Below, in pieces: positions 34,415 through 43,017 of a DNA stretch of 64,000 bases. The notes under the pieces were generated by a model. The model was not told where the DNA came from, did no database searches, and worked only from the letters and a program-made list of their open reading frames with translations. The first letter of the stretch is position 1; the number at the start of each line of letters is the position of its first letter. The position numbers and the translations under genes are program-made. The stretch covers positions 1-64,000 of the forward strand of contig NZ_JAHMIN010000015.1 in the NCBI RefSeq assembly GCF_018986435.1. Direction: 5' to 3'. Source of the stretch: Hahella sp. HN01. Its GTDB lineage: Bacteria; Pseudomonadota; Gammaproteobacteria; Pseudomonadales; Oleiphilaceae.

Positions 34415-34444
34415 GCGCGCGCGAACTGATCTGTTCGCGCGCGC
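34415..34444 (-). other. Intercistronic hairpin between gtsA and gtsB
   Basis: Perfect 12-base stem GCGCGCGCGAAC/GTTCGCGCGCGC (34415-34426, 34433-34444) with a 6-base loop, 8 bases after the gtsA stop. There is no T-tract, so it is likely an mRNA-stabilising or attenuating element, as between malE and malF, and not a full terminator. Confidence 0.7.
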
Positions 34445-34452
34445 TAAGCCGA

Positions 34453-35709
34453 TTACATTGCTGCTTTTACAGCCTGCGCCAGCTTGTTGACCGCTTCTTT
34501 AGCGGACTGACTGTCGTCATTGAAGAAGTTGGTGACAACGTCATAGATAGCGCCCTGGATATAGGACGTGGTGGACATGCCATGCGCCATACTGGGCACC
34601 AGATCGCCAGTGGAAGCAGCGGCGTTGAAAGCGTCCATAGATGCTTCCGCGCAGCTGTCGAACTTGTCGCGAGCCATGCCGCTACGTACTGGGATAGAGC
34701 CTTTGTTCAGGTTAAAGGTTTCCTGGAAAGTCGGCTCCATGATCAAGCGCGCCATAGCGTTCTGTGCTTTCACGTTGTCGTCATTGTTCAGTTTGAACAT
34801 GGCGAAGCTGTCGATGTTAAACGTGAACTGACCGGAAGTGCCGGGAGCAGGCAGACACATGTAGTCAACGCCTGGCTTTTTACCCGCTGCGGTGAATTCG
34901 CCTTTGGCCCAGTCGCCCATTACCTGCATCGCGGCTTTACCGTTGATGACCATGGAAGTGGCGATATTCCAGTCACGACCGGCTGCATCTTTGTCGATGT
35001 ATTTACGCATGCTCTTGAAGGTTTCGAAGATCTTAACCATCTTCTCGCTCTTCAGCGTATCAGCGTCGTGCTTAACAAAGGCTTTGTTGTAGAACTCGCT
35101 GCCGCCCATGCCCAAAGCGATGGCTTCGAACAGAGTAGCGTCCTGCCATGCCTGACCACCGTGCGCCAGCGGAATGAAGCCCGCTTTCTGAATGGCGTCA
35201 GCCGCTGCAGGGAATTCTTCCCAAGTGGTTGGGATGCCTACGCCCGCTTTACGGAACACGTCTGGGTTGGCCCACAGCCAGTTCACCCGGTGCACGTTAA
35301 CCGGAACAGCAACGTAGTGGTTTTCGTATTTCATGACGTTGGAAACGACATCTGGGAGCAGTTTGTCCCAGTTCCCGGCTTTGGCGACGGAGTCCAGGTT
35401 CGCCAACAGACCGAGGTTCGCCCACTCCTGGATATCCAGCCCTTTGATCTGGGCTGCTGCAGGTGGGTTTCCTGATACGGCTCGTGATTTCAGAACGGTC
35501 ATGGCGCTTTCCCCGCCACCCCCGGCAACCGCAAAGTCTTTCCAGGTGTGCCCTTCTTTCTCCAACAAGCCTTTCAATACGGCGACAGACGCCGCTTCAC
35601 CGCCGGAGGTCCACCAGTGGAGCACCTCAACTTCGCCCGCCTGTGCTGAAGTTGCTGCTGCGATGCCAGAAAGAACGATAGGAGCAAGAGCTTTTTTGAT
35701 TCGTTTCAT
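34453..35709 (-). CDS. gtsA: Glucose/mannose-type sugar-binding protein (GtsA)
   Basis: 418 residues. Signal peptide ending near TSAQA, then VEVLHWWTSGGEAASVAVLK and WKDFAVAGGGGESAMTVLKSR, which closely match the Pseudomonas GtsA glucose-binding protein as I remember it. Periplasmic component of the CUT1 importer encoded downstream. Start at the ATG before KRIKK, with AGG 8 bases upstream; a TTG 6 bases earlier is the alternative. The two-component pair just upstream is a likely regulator. Confidence 0.88.
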   Translation of the reverse strand: MKRIKKALAPIVLSGIAAATSAQAGEVEVLHWWTSGGEAASVAVLKGLLEKEGHTWKDFAVAGGGGESAMTVLKSRAVSGNPPAAAQIKGLDIQEWANLGLLANLDSVAKAGNWDKLLPDVVSNVMKYENHYVAVPVNVHRVNWLWANPDVFRKAGVGIPTTWEEFPAAADAIQKAGFIPLAHGGQAWQDATLFEAIALGMGGSEFYNKAFVKHDADTLKSEKMVKIFETFKSMRKYIDKDAAGRDWNIATSMVINGKAAMQVMGDWAKGEFTAAGKKPGVDYMCLPAPGTSGQFTFNIDSFAMFKLNNDDNVKAQNAMARLIMEPTFQETFNLNKGSIPVRSGMARDKFDSCAEASMDAFNAAASTGDLVPSMAHGMSTTSYIQGAIYDVVTNFFNDDSQSAKEAVNKLAQAVKAAM

Positions 35710-35950
35710 GACCAAACCTACTGTTTATTGTTGTTTAAATAAAAGGTTCGCCATTCCCGATTGAACAATCCCTGATGGGATATTTTAGGAAGGCTGAAAT
35801 CCTCTGATTACGCTCAAAGGTTTACTCAGTATAGGGGTGGAAATACGGGGACGGGGTAAGATAGAGCAACCTAATGTAACAAAACCTTAAAAACCTTGCA
35901 GATTCCCAACAGCCACAATTAAGCGGCCATTGGCTGGCAATGGGCCAGAT

Positions 35951-37432
35951 TCAGACTTCCTGATACTGCCTTGGCAGCCAGACTTCCACGACAAAGCCGC
36001 CCTGCTCATGGTTTCTGACCTTCAGCCTGCCGCCGTGAGCATGGATAATATTGCGGGCGATACTCAATCCCAGACCAGATCCGCCCGTGTTACGATTGCG
36101 GGACTTTTCTAACCTTACGTAAGGTTCGAAAATGCGATCCTGCTCCATTTCCGGAACTCCCGGACCAAAATCCCGCACCGCTACGTGCACGCCTTCATTC
36201 ACATCTTCCAGAAATACTTCCGCCTGATGCCCGTAGAACAGCGCATTATCAATAATGTTGCTGAATGCTCGCTTGAGCGCCAGCGGCTTGCCCCAGAACG
36301 GCTGCTCCAGCACACCGGTCAGCACTACTTTCTTGCGCTGCAGATCCGCGCCTTCGCAAATTTGCTGCAATAAATAGTGTAGATCGATATTCACCGGATT
36401 TTCATGGACAGTGGTGTCTTTAACGCACTGCAAGGCGCCATGCACCATGTGATCCAGATCTTCCAGATCCTGAATGAACTTGCCGCGCAGCTGATCGTCG
36501 TCCAGCATTTCCGCCCGTAGTCGCAGACGGGTGATCGGCGTTTTAAGGTCATGAGAGATGGCGGAGAACAGCGTCTCCCGATCCTGAATATAACGCTGAA
36601 TGCGTTCTTGCATGGCGTTAAAGGTGCGCGCCGCCGCTACAACTTCCGTGCTGCCCTCCTCCGGCAACGGAGGCCGTTCGATGTCCTTGCCTAATTCGTC
36701 CGCCGCCCGCGATAGCAACTTCAATGGTCGCGTCAGCCAGCGCACTACGACAAACAGCGACAGCACCACCAGTATCACCGTGATCCCCATGAACCAGAGG
36801 CGCTCAGCGGGCAGATAATCGCCTTCAATCAGGCCGTCTGGCGTGGGCAACAGCGTAGCCAGATACAACCACTCGTCTTTCTCCAAACCTATCTGCACCA
36901 CCAGAATCGGGGTCTTTTGCGGATGCAACAACAGGCTGTGATGCCCCCATCCCGGCGGCAGATCCAGCAGACGAATATCATTGTTAAAAACATGCAGGGA
37001 CTCGGCGAAAGAGAACTCGGATATAATCTCCACCTGACGGCCCAGCTCTCGTTGCAGGACAGAATCCACTTCCTCTAACACCCAGCGCTTCAGGTCCGTG
37101 TCCTGCGTCGGGCTGATATTGATCAACTCACTGTTGAAGGTGACGAAAAAGCGCGAACCGCCCATGCGCCGCAACTGATCGAGGACGATATGGCGGTATT
37201 CCACTGGTAGGGATTTGAAGAAGCGCACAGTAGAAGCGATGCTGAACGCCAAGTGATTGGACATACTCAGCACATTTTCCTGATTACGGGTCTTAATCTG
37301 CGCCACCCAAATCAAGCTGGACAGCGCCTGCGCAGCCAGTACGGCGATGACCAGAACAATCACCATTCGCGACAATAAAGAACGCGGAGCCAAGCCCGCC
37401 AATCCTCGGCGAGCGCCTCTTTTAATCCCCAT
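35951..37432 (-). CDS. Sensor histidine kinase of the sugar locus (EnvZ-like)
   Basis: About 493 residues. Membrane segment near 20-45, periplasmic domain of about 170 residues, second membrane segment (VILVVLSLFVVVRWL), HAMP, then H-box AISHDLKTPITRLRLRAEM, N-box NIIDNALFYG, G-boxes DFGPGVP and GGSGLGLSIA. The ATG at 37432 overlaps the regulator gene by 11 bases. Its position directly before gtsA suggests a role like GtrS of Pseudomonas, which senses a glucose catabolite. The family match alone does not prove it. Confidence 0.83.
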   Translation of the reverse strand: MGIKRGARRGLAGLAPRSLLSRMVIVLVIAVLAAQALSSLIWVAQIKTRNQENVLSMSNHLAFSIASTVRFFKSLPVEYRHIVLDQLRRMGGSRFFVTFNSELINISPTQDTDLKRWVLEEVDSVLQRELGRQVEIISEFSFAESLHVFNNDIRLLDLPPGWGHHSLLLHPQKTPILVVQIGLEKDEWLYLATLLPTPDGLIEGDYLPAERLWFMGITVILVVLSLFVVVRWLTRPLKLLSRAADELGKDIERPPLPEEGSTEVVAAARTFNAMQERIQRYIQDRETLFSAISHDLKTPITRLRLRAEMLDDDQLRGKFIQDLEDLDHMVHGALQCVKDTTVHENPVNIDLHYLLQQICEGADLQRKKVVLTGVLEQPFWGKPLALKRAFSNIIDNALFYGHQAEVFLEDVNEGVHVAVRDFGPGVPEMEQDRIFEPYVRLEKSRNRNTGGSGLGLSIARNIIHAHGGRLKVRNHEQGGFVVEVWLPRQYQEV

Positions 37433-38150
37433 ATTCGCGCTCAACCGGAACCGCTAAAACATAACCGGAGCCGCGCACGGTCTTGATAAGGGTGGGATTT
37501 TTGGCGTCATCGCCCAGTCGCTGCCGTAACCGGCTCATATGCACGTCGATGCTACGATCCAATGGCGAACACTCGCGCCCGTGCAATACGTCGGAAATTT
37601 CATCCCGGCTTAACACTTCATTGCCCTTTTCCAGAAACAGACACAATAAAGTGTAGTCGGCGCCGCTGATGGCGCTCTTGTCGCCGTTAGGTTGCACCAG
37701 CATGCGGGATGTGGTGTCCAGCACCAGATTGCCAAAACGATAGATTTTGGGTTGCCCGGAAGGCGCGCTCTGTTTGGGTTGCACCCGACGCAGGATCGCT
37801 TTCATCCGCGCCAGCAACTCTCGAGGATTGAAAGGTTTGGCAATATAGTCGTCTGCCCCCATTTCGAGACCGACGATACGATCCGTGTCATCCGCATTAG
37901 CGGTCAACATGATGATGGGAACGGTGGACGACTTACGCAGACGCTGACAGATAATAAAGCCATCGTCGCCAGGCAGCATGATGTCCAGAATAATCAGATC
38001 CGGCGTCTCACCCTCCAGCAGCTTGAACAGCGTCTCGCCATCCTCAGCCGGAGATACGTCAAAACCGTTTTTGGAAAGATACTGGCTCAGCAATTGCCGA
38101 ATTTCCAAATCGTCGTCCACAACGACTATATGCTTGTTTTTGTGGGTCAT
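37422..38150 (-). CDS. OmpR-family response regulator of the sugar locus
   Basis: 242 residues: receiver with IVVVDDDLE, phospho-Asp in LIILDIMLPGDDG and DDYIAKPFNPRELLARM, then a winged helix with CSPLDRSIDVHMSRLRQRLG and TVRGSGYVLAVP. First gene of a regulator-kinase pair upstream of gtsABCD; by position it may be the GltR equivalent. Overlaps the kinase start. Confidence 0.87.
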   Translation of the reverse strand: MTHKNKHIVVVDDDLEIRQLLSQYLSKNGFDVSPAEDGETLFKLLEGETPDLIILDIMLPGDDGFIICQRLRKSSTVPIIMLTANADDTDRIVGLEMGADDYIAKPFNPRELLARMKAILRRVQPKQSAPSGQPKIYRFGNLVLDTTSRMLVQPNGDKSAISGADYTLLCLFLEKGNEVLSRDEISDVLHGRECSPLDRSIDVHMSRLRQRLGDDAKNPTLIKTVRGSGYVLAVPVEREYGD

Positions 38151-38329
38151 CGCTGCTTAAAACTTAACCTCGTAAACTGAGCGCGATCATAACACAAATT
38201 TATCGCCGGCCCAGTTGTGATTGTACTTGTGTCGCATGTCTCCAGTTGCGGACAGTCATTACTCACTTTTTGGCCATAATCTGTATAATTCGCGCTCTTT
38301 TCGTCAAACCAGCCCTTTGCGGAGCTTCC

Positions 38330-38962
38330 ATGTACGTGTTTCTGGATTTCTTTGGTATCGCTGTATTCGCCATTTCCGGCGCGCTTGTCGCCGGACACAA
38401 GAAACTGGACGTTTTCGGCGTGCTTGTGGTCGCCCTGGTAACCTGTCTCGGCGGCGGCACTCTGCGCGACCTCGTGTTGAACGCTCACCCTGTCGTCTGG
38501 ATCGCCAACACAACCTATCTTGGCGTGGGCATTATTTCCGCCCTCGCCACGTTCGTACTGGTCAGGCTCAAACGCATCCCTCTTCATATGCTGGAAGTCT
38601 GCGACGCCATTGGACTGGCTTTTTTCACGATCGCCGGCACGCAAAAAGCGCAAGCGCTGGGCCACAGCTTCGAAATTTGCCTGTTGATGGGCATCATGAC
38701 TGGCGTTGCAGGCGGTGTTTTACGCGATATTATCTGTAACGAAATCCCGCTGATTTTCCATCGCGAAATCTACGCTACGCCAGCCATCGCCGGTTCATTT
38801 CTATACCTGACTTTGAGCTACTTCAGCATAGACTCGGATGTCGCCGCGTTGTCAGGAATGGCGGTCACTCTGGCGTCACGACTCGCCGGCGTGTACTTCA
38901 ATATCAGCTTGCCGGCGTTTCTTTTTTCTGAAGACGAACAGGAAACGCCCAAACCGGAGTAG
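38330..38962 (+). CDS. TRIC/YicG-type (UPF0126) membrane protein
   Basis: 210 residues and seven membrane segments in two related halves, each with the family GGG/R motif: TCLGGGTLRDLVL and GVAGGVLRDIICNEIP. Bacterial TRIC proteins are trimeric cation or small-molecule channels of the inner membrane. Start at the ATG following GCGGAG. Single gene with its own promoter region (TATAAT at 38284-38289). Confidence 0.85.
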   Translation: MYVFLDFFGIAVFAISGALVAGHKKLDVFGVLVVALVTCLGGGTLRDLVLNAHPVVWIANTTYLGVGIISALATFVLVRLKRIPLHMLEVCDAIGLAFFTIAGTQKAQALGHSFEICLLMGIMTGVAGGVLRDIICNEIPLIFHREIYATPAIAGSFLYLTLSYFSIDSDVAALSGMAVTLASRLAGVYFNISLPAFLFSEDEQETPKPE

Positions 38963-39063
38963 GCTCAATATGCTCAGGCTTCAGAAAGGCTTGAATCCGC
39001 CGCTCCAGCGTACGATTATGCTTTTCTGATCGCCAGCGCATTCAATATCCAAGGAGTATGCCC

Positions 39064-39699
39064 ATGCATGAGTACTGGACTGAGTTTCTTACCGTCGCCC
39101 TCGCCCATCTATTGGCTGTCGCCAGCCCCGGACCGGACTTCGCTGTGGTGATGCGCCAAAGCCTGTGTCGAGGACTGAAACCTGCGTTGTGGACCAGTAC
39201 GGGAATTGGCTCAGGCATACTTCTACATATCACTTATTCATTATTGGGTATTGGGCTGCTGATTTCTCAGTCCGTGGTCGCATTCAACGTATTGAAGTGG
39301 ATTGGCGCCGCTTATTTAATCTGGGTGGGCTTCCAGTGTTTGCGCGCCAAACCTCAAGCGCCATCTGACGAACCGCTGCAACAAACACTGCCTAGTGAGT
39401 CCGCCTGGCAGGCGTTTCGGCTGGGCTTTTTAACCAACGTACTTAACCCTAAAGCCACTTTGTTCTTTGTCGCCTTGTTTTCCGTCGTGATCAGCCCGGA
39501 TACGCCCAAGTGGATTCAGGGTATTTATGGCGGCTGGATGTTCGTGGCCACTACGCTGTGGTTCTGCGGTTTCAGTTTCTTCCTTTCTGGAGAGCGCGTA
39601 CGCAGAGTATTCCAGCGCTGTTCACACTGGATTGAGCGAGTGATGGGAGTCGTGTTATTTGGTCTCGCGGCCAGACTGTTCGCCGCGTCTCGCGACTAA
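39064..39699 (+). CDS. LysE/RhtB family exporter
   Basis: 211 residues with six membrane segments. The N-terminal LLAVASPGPDFAVVMRQSL and GIGSGILLHITYSLLGIG are the family hallmarks, and LTNVLNPKATLFFVALF the central one. AAGGAG is too close to the ATG at 39058, so the ATG 6 bases later is the better start. Inner-membrane efflux of an amino acid or a related compound is expected. Confidence 0.87.
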   Translation: MHEYWTEFLTVALAHLLAVASPGPDFAVVMRQSLCRGLKPALWTSTGIGSGILLHITYSLLGIGLLISQSVVAFNVLKWIGAAYLIWVGFQCLRAKPQAPSDEPLQQTLPSESAWQAFRLGFLTNVLNPKATLFFVALFSVVISPDTPKWIQGIYGGWMFVATTLWFCGFSFFLSGERVRRVFQRCSHWIERVMGVVLFGLAARLFAASRD

Positions 39700-39738
39700 G
39701 AGCGCATTAATACTGCGTAAACTCCGCTAAAAGAAGCA

Positions 39739-39770
39739 CAGAGAGGCGAGCGGGAAATCTCGCCTCTCTG
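39739..39770. terminator. Bidirectional hairpin between convergent genes
   Basis: Perfect 12-base stem CAGAGAGGCGAG/CTCGCCTCTCTG (39739-39750, 39759-39770) with an 8-base loop, between the exporter gene and the DAHP synthase gene. No T-tract on the plus strand; on the minus strand CTTCTTTT follows shortly. Confidence 0.55.
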
Positions 39771-39826
39771 GCCTCGACGCTACTATTAAGCGCCAAGGCG
39801 TACACAGAGTTTTTAATTCCTGATTC

Positions 39827-40951
39827 TTACTTGGCTGGCAACTGTCCATACAGATCAGTCAGCAAACGCTCCGTTTCATCCCAACCAATGCAACCATCCG
39901 TGATTGAGACGCCATACTGCAGCGGTCTGTCAGGATGTACTTTCTGAGTTCCTTCTTGCAGATAACTTTCCAGCATGACGCCCATAACCGTGGAGCTACC
40001 TGTTTTCAACTGACGCACGACTTCATTCAGCACTTTGGACTGGTTACGGAAATCTTTCCGGCTGTTGTCGTGGCTGCAGTCCACCATCAAACGCACGGGA
40101 AGACCATGTTTTTCCAGCGCTTCGCTGTACTCTCTTACGCTATCTTCATCGTAGTTAGGTTTTCCTCTGCCGCCGCGCAGCACTAAGTGAACGTGGGGGT
40201 TGCCGAGGGTTTTGCGCATTTGGGGGCGTCCGCAGGTGGACAAGGTGGGGTAACAGTGGGGAGAGCGGCTGGATTGCATGGCTTGTATCGCCACTTCCAC
40301 TCCGCCGTCCGTTCCGTTCTTGAATCCGACTGCGGAGGTCAGGCCGCTGGCCATCTCTCTGTGCAATTGACTCTCTGTGGTGCGAGCGCCAATCGCTGTC
40401 CAGGACACCAAATCCTGCAAGTAGTCCGACACAATCGGACTCAACGCCTCAGTCGCCAAAGGCAGACCGAGATGCGCCAGTTCAACCATCAGCCTTCTGG
40501 CTTTGTCCAAGCCGTAAGCCATATGGTGAGAACCGTCCAGCAGAGGGTCATACACCAGCCCCTTCCAGCCGACGGTAGTGCGAGGCTTTTCTACGTAGGC
40601 GCGCATAACGATCTGCATGCGGTCGTCCAATTGCGGCTTCAGTTCAGCCAAGCGGCGACCGTACTCCAGCACGCCATCGGTGTCGTGTACGGAGCAAGGT
40701 CCGACAACGACCAACAGACGCGGGTCATCGCCGTGCACAATATTATTGATGGCTGTCCGCGCATTCTCCAGCTGTGTGGCCAGGTACGCGTTAACGGGAT
40801 AGCGGTGCCGAAGTTGATTGGCGGAGGGCAGGATATCGCCCATCGGCTGTATTGGTGGCTCCATATGTTTCAATGTCTCGTCGATAACTGCTCTTGCCTT
40901 GATTCCCATCGACTTTACGCCGGATTCTTTGACTGTCGCTGCCTGGTTCAT
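39827..40951 (-). CDS. aroG: 3-deoxy-7-phosphoheptulonate (DAHP) synthase, class I
   Basis: 374 residues. It joins phosphoenolpyruvate and erythrose 4-phosphate in the first step of aromatic amino acid synthesis. Visible are LVVVGPCSVHD, MRAYVEKPRTTVGWKGL, GARTTESQLHREMASGL and the metal-binding MVDCSHDNSRKD and GVMLESYL, all typical of the AroF/G/H family. GGGAGAG precedes the ATG. Upstream lie an aromatic-rich leader peptide and a terminator, so transcription is probably attenuated by aromatic amino acid supply. The isoenzyme type (F, G or H) cannot be fixed from sequence by eye. Confidence 0.9.
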   Translation of the reverse strand: MNQAATVKESGVKSMGIKARAVIDETLKHMEPPIQPMGDILPSANQLRHRYPVNAYLATQLENARTAINNIVHGDDPRLLVVVGPCSVHDTDGVLEYGRRLAELKPQLDDRMQIVMRAYVEKPRTTVGWKGLVYDPLLDGSHHMAYGLDKARRLMVELAHLGLPLATEALSPIVSDYLQDLVSWTAIGARTTESQLHREMASGLTSAVGFKNGTDGGVEVAIQAMQSSRSPHCYPTLSTCGRPQMRKTLGNPHVHLVLRGGRGKPNYDEDSVREYSEALEKHGLPVRLMVDCSHDNSRKDFRNQSKVLNEVVRQLKTGSSTVMGVMLESYLQEGTQKVHPDRPLQYGVSITDGCIGWDETERLLTDLYGQLPAK

Positions 40952-41016
40952 TGGTTCTCTCCCGATATTACTCTGTGTCTGCGTTCGATTCGTAAGTTAA
41001 AGATTCAGTTTTAAAA

Positions 41017-41136
41017 TCAATAACTAAATCGAGACTGACACCACCATCTAGGCAGAAAGCGACCGCACACATCACTATGTTGAAGCGCCGGCGCCGGTTC
41101 CCTGTCCTCTTTAGTATACGACTGATTACCCGTCAT
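41017..41136 (-). CDS. Second small leader-like reading frame before the DAHP synthase gene
   Basis: 39 codons behind a good site (AGGGTAAGG before the ATG), between the attenuator terminator and the synthase gene. The C-terminal part reads RFLPRWWCQSRFSY, with paired Trp and terminal Tyr, reminiscent of trp leader peptides. However, no hairpin with T-tract follows it, and the first 24 residues are ordinary. It could be a second regulatory leader or a chance frame. Confidence 0.3.
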   Translation of the reverse strand: MTGNQSYTKEDREPAPALQHSDVCGRFLPRWWCQSRFSY

Positions 41137-41223
41137 GACCTTACCCTGTTGATTACCTGTTTGCTTCAATCCAACTGCCAACGACACCTTGTTGATTCGC
41201 AGCTTCCAGTCTCGCGAGGGTAT

Positions 41224-41303
41224 AAAAAAAGCCCCGGAGACGTTTGCCTTCGGAGCTTCTTTGAGAGTTCTTCCGGAAGGCAGCTTCGTTAAACGCGCCT
41301 TCC
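41224..41303 (-). promoter_or_regulatory. Transcription attenuator upstream of the DAHP synthase gene
   Basis: Read on the minus strand after the leader peptide: segment 1 GGAAGGC (41297-41303) can pair with segment 2 GCCTTCC (41275-41281). Segment 2, extended to GCCTTCCGG (41273-41281), can instead pair with segment 3 CCGAAGGC (41246-41253). The terminator stem AAGCTCCG/CCGGGGCTT (41251-41258, 41229-41237, one G-T pair) is followed by seven T (41224-41230). The segment 2:3 hairpin uses CCG of the terminator's left arm, so the two exclude each other, as in classical attenuators. An AGCCCC just after the leader stop (41321-41326) could also capture the terminator's right arm. Confidence 0.7.
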
Positions 41304-41328
41304 TGTAACCTAAGTATGCGGGGGCTCG

Positions 41329-41448
41329 TTAACGATGGTTATAAAAATAAAACCAAAAATGCCAACCGCTAAAATACGCACGAACGCCAGCAACCGCTGC
41401 GTTGCCGGAGAAAGATTTGAAATTGTTGAGAGTGTTGTGCGTATTCAT
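41329..41448 (-). CDS. Aromatic-rich leader peptide of the DAHP synthase attenuator
   Basis: 39-residue open frame from ATG 41448 to TAA. Its last 15 residues read YFSGWHFWFYFYNHR: nine of twelve consecutive positions 25-36 are Tyr, Phe or Trp (three Tyr, four Phe, two Trp), far beyond chance. A terminator hairpin follows about 70 bases after the stop, and the first enzyme of aromatic synthesis is the next recognised gene. A ribosome delayed by lack of any charged aromatic tRNA would stall here. The ribosome binding site is weak (AGG about 14 bases upstream). The distance from terminator to the aroG ATG, about 270 bases, is long. Confidence 0.78.
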   Translation of the reverse strand: MNTHNTLNNFKSFSGNAAVAGVRAYFSGWHFWFYFYNHR

Positions 41449-41538
41449 GGACTAAATACTAACCTGCGGTTTTAACAAAAAGCAACTGCAAACGGGAAAA
41501 AAGTTCGAAGGCGTCAATAACGTCTCCCTTTCGACGCC

Positions 41539-42198
41539 TTACACCACCTGCCCCAACTGCCTTAACTTCTTCTTCAATGCCTCGTTTTCCTCCTGCAGCG
41601 CCTCCAGACGCGCCTCCAAATCCGTAATCCTCGCCTTGTAGGCGGAGATGTTGCCAGAGTCAGAAGGAGTCGCCGTTTCTACCGGCTCTATGTCGCTGCT
41701 GAACATGTGCATGTAACGCGACTCTCTCTTGCCCGGCTCACGGGGCAACATCGCGACCAGTGGTCCCTGCTTGTGTTCCAGTAGCCGTTTCAGCGTCGCC
41801 TCTACAGCCAGGACATCGGTGAACTCCGCCATTCTGCTGGCGCGCGAACGCAGCTCTCCCGGCGTTTGCGCGCCCCGGAGCAGGAGTTCACATACCACCG
41901 CGACTTGCTGCGCATCCAGCTTAAGTTCGCCAAACTCTGTGTTACAGAAACGATGATGGTACTTTTCCACCCGACTTCCGTAGCTGCTGCCTTTCACCAA
42001 GTCCTTACGCTGCAACGCTTCCAGATTCTGGCGGACAGTCGCTTCGTCCAGTTCCAGCACCGGATGGCGGTTGCTTTTCTGATTACAGGCGTTCACCAGT
42101 GCATTCAACGACAACGGATATTGGTCCGGCGTGGTGATTTCTTTTTCCAGCAACACCCCGACCACACGGGATTCATACAATGTCAGATCTTTTTTCAT
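41539..42198 (-). CDS. yceH: YceH-type protein (UPF0502, DUF480)
   Basis: 219 residues. LTLYESRVVGVLLEKEITTPDQYPLSLNAL is the family signature, followed by two winged-helix-like domains and a C-terminal coiled coil (ITDLEARLEALQEENEALKKK). Soluble, function unknown. Located downstream of a membrane J-domain gene on the same strand and upstream of the aromatic leader. Confidence 0.88.
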   Translation of the reverse strand: MKKDLTLYESRVVGVLLEKEITTPDQYPLSLNALVNACNQKSNRHPVLELDEATVRQNLEALQRKDLVKGSSYGSRVEKYHHRFCNTEFGELKLDAQQVAVVCELLLRGAQTPGELRSRASRMAEFTDVLAVEATLKRLLEHKQGPLVAMLPREPGKRESRYMHMFSSDIEPVETATPSDSGNISAYKARITDLEARLEALQEENEALKKKLRQLGQVV

Positions 42199-42237
42199 TT
42201 CCCCTCTCCTTACCCGTTATCGACCACTGATTTCAAA

Positions 42238-42990
42238 TTATTGGTATCCCTGGCTACGTAGATGGGCCAGTAGTATGCGTTTGGCTTCATTGATTTTCGC
42301 CGCCAGATAATTACTGCCGCCGCGATCAGGGTGAAACTTCTGCATCAATCGGCGATGCGCCTCCACGACCTCATCTTCACTCAAATCATGATCCGTCAGG
42401 CCAAGCACGTCTTTGGCGTCAGCCAGCGTCATGGCCTCATCATGAGTTGGTACGTTATCCACATCGTCCACGGAGAACTGGGTCCGCCAATGCACGCCAT
42501 AGACTCGTTCAAAATAGGTCTCCAGAATCTCAATGGAGTCTTGATAATCTCTCACTGCTGAGCGGTAGAGAGTCGCCAAGCTGCTTACGTCCATCGCTTG
42601 CAGGTTCTGCCCGGAGTAACGGCCCGCCAGGACGTCTCCATCCATCTTGCCGCTGCGGTGATCCAGCGTCATGCGCAGCAGGCTGGTTTCGATGCTGGAT
42701 TGCCCATCGCCTCCCGCCACAGAGTCACGTCCGGCGTTGAAAAGTTTGCGCAGCAGGGGCAACCACTGCAAGACGGATGGAAGACGTTTGAACAGCAACA
42801 GGAGCGCCGCAAACAAAGCCGCGATAAAATTCAACCGGCCGGTCACCACCAGCAATAGAATAACGACTCCGCCAATACCCAGTGCGAGATAGGTCAGATT
42901 TTTCTTTCTTTTTTCCGGCGGAGCCTGAAATACATGCTGCAGCAGCCAGAAAAAAATTAAAGCCAGCAAGAACCCCAATATCAGTTGCAC
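42238..42990 (-). CDS. Membrane-anchored J-domain protein
   Basis: 250 residues. Two or three membrane segments in the first 70 residues (LILGFLLALIFFWLL; GVVILLLVVTGRLNFIAALFAALLLLF), a central helical region, and a C-terminal J domain with AHRRLMQKFHPDRGGSNYLA containing the HPD motif. It should recruit an Hsp70 (DnaK) at the inner membrane. It differs from the DjlA homologue at 58087. Confidence 0.8.
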   Translation of the reverse strand: MQLILGFLLALIFFWLLQHVFQAPPEKRKKNLTYLALGIGGVVILLLVVTGRLNFIAALFAALLLLFKRLPSVLQWLPLLRKLFNAGRDSVAGGDGQSSIETSLLRMTLDHRSGKMDGDVLAGRYSGQNLQAMDVSSLATLYRSAVRDYQDSIEILETYFERVYGVHWRTQFSVDDVDNVPTHDEAMTLADAKDVLGLTDHDLSEDEVVEAHRRLMQKFHPDRGGSNYLAAKINEAKRILLAHLRSQGYQ

Positions 42991-43017
42991 TTCTCTTTCC
43001 TTATTATCGCCGCCATG

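Noticed and set aside
38284-38289. Full promoter call for the TRIC/YicG gene
   Set aside because: A perfect TATAAT exists, but no acceptable -35 box is found at 16-18 bases, so only the -10 box is mentioned.
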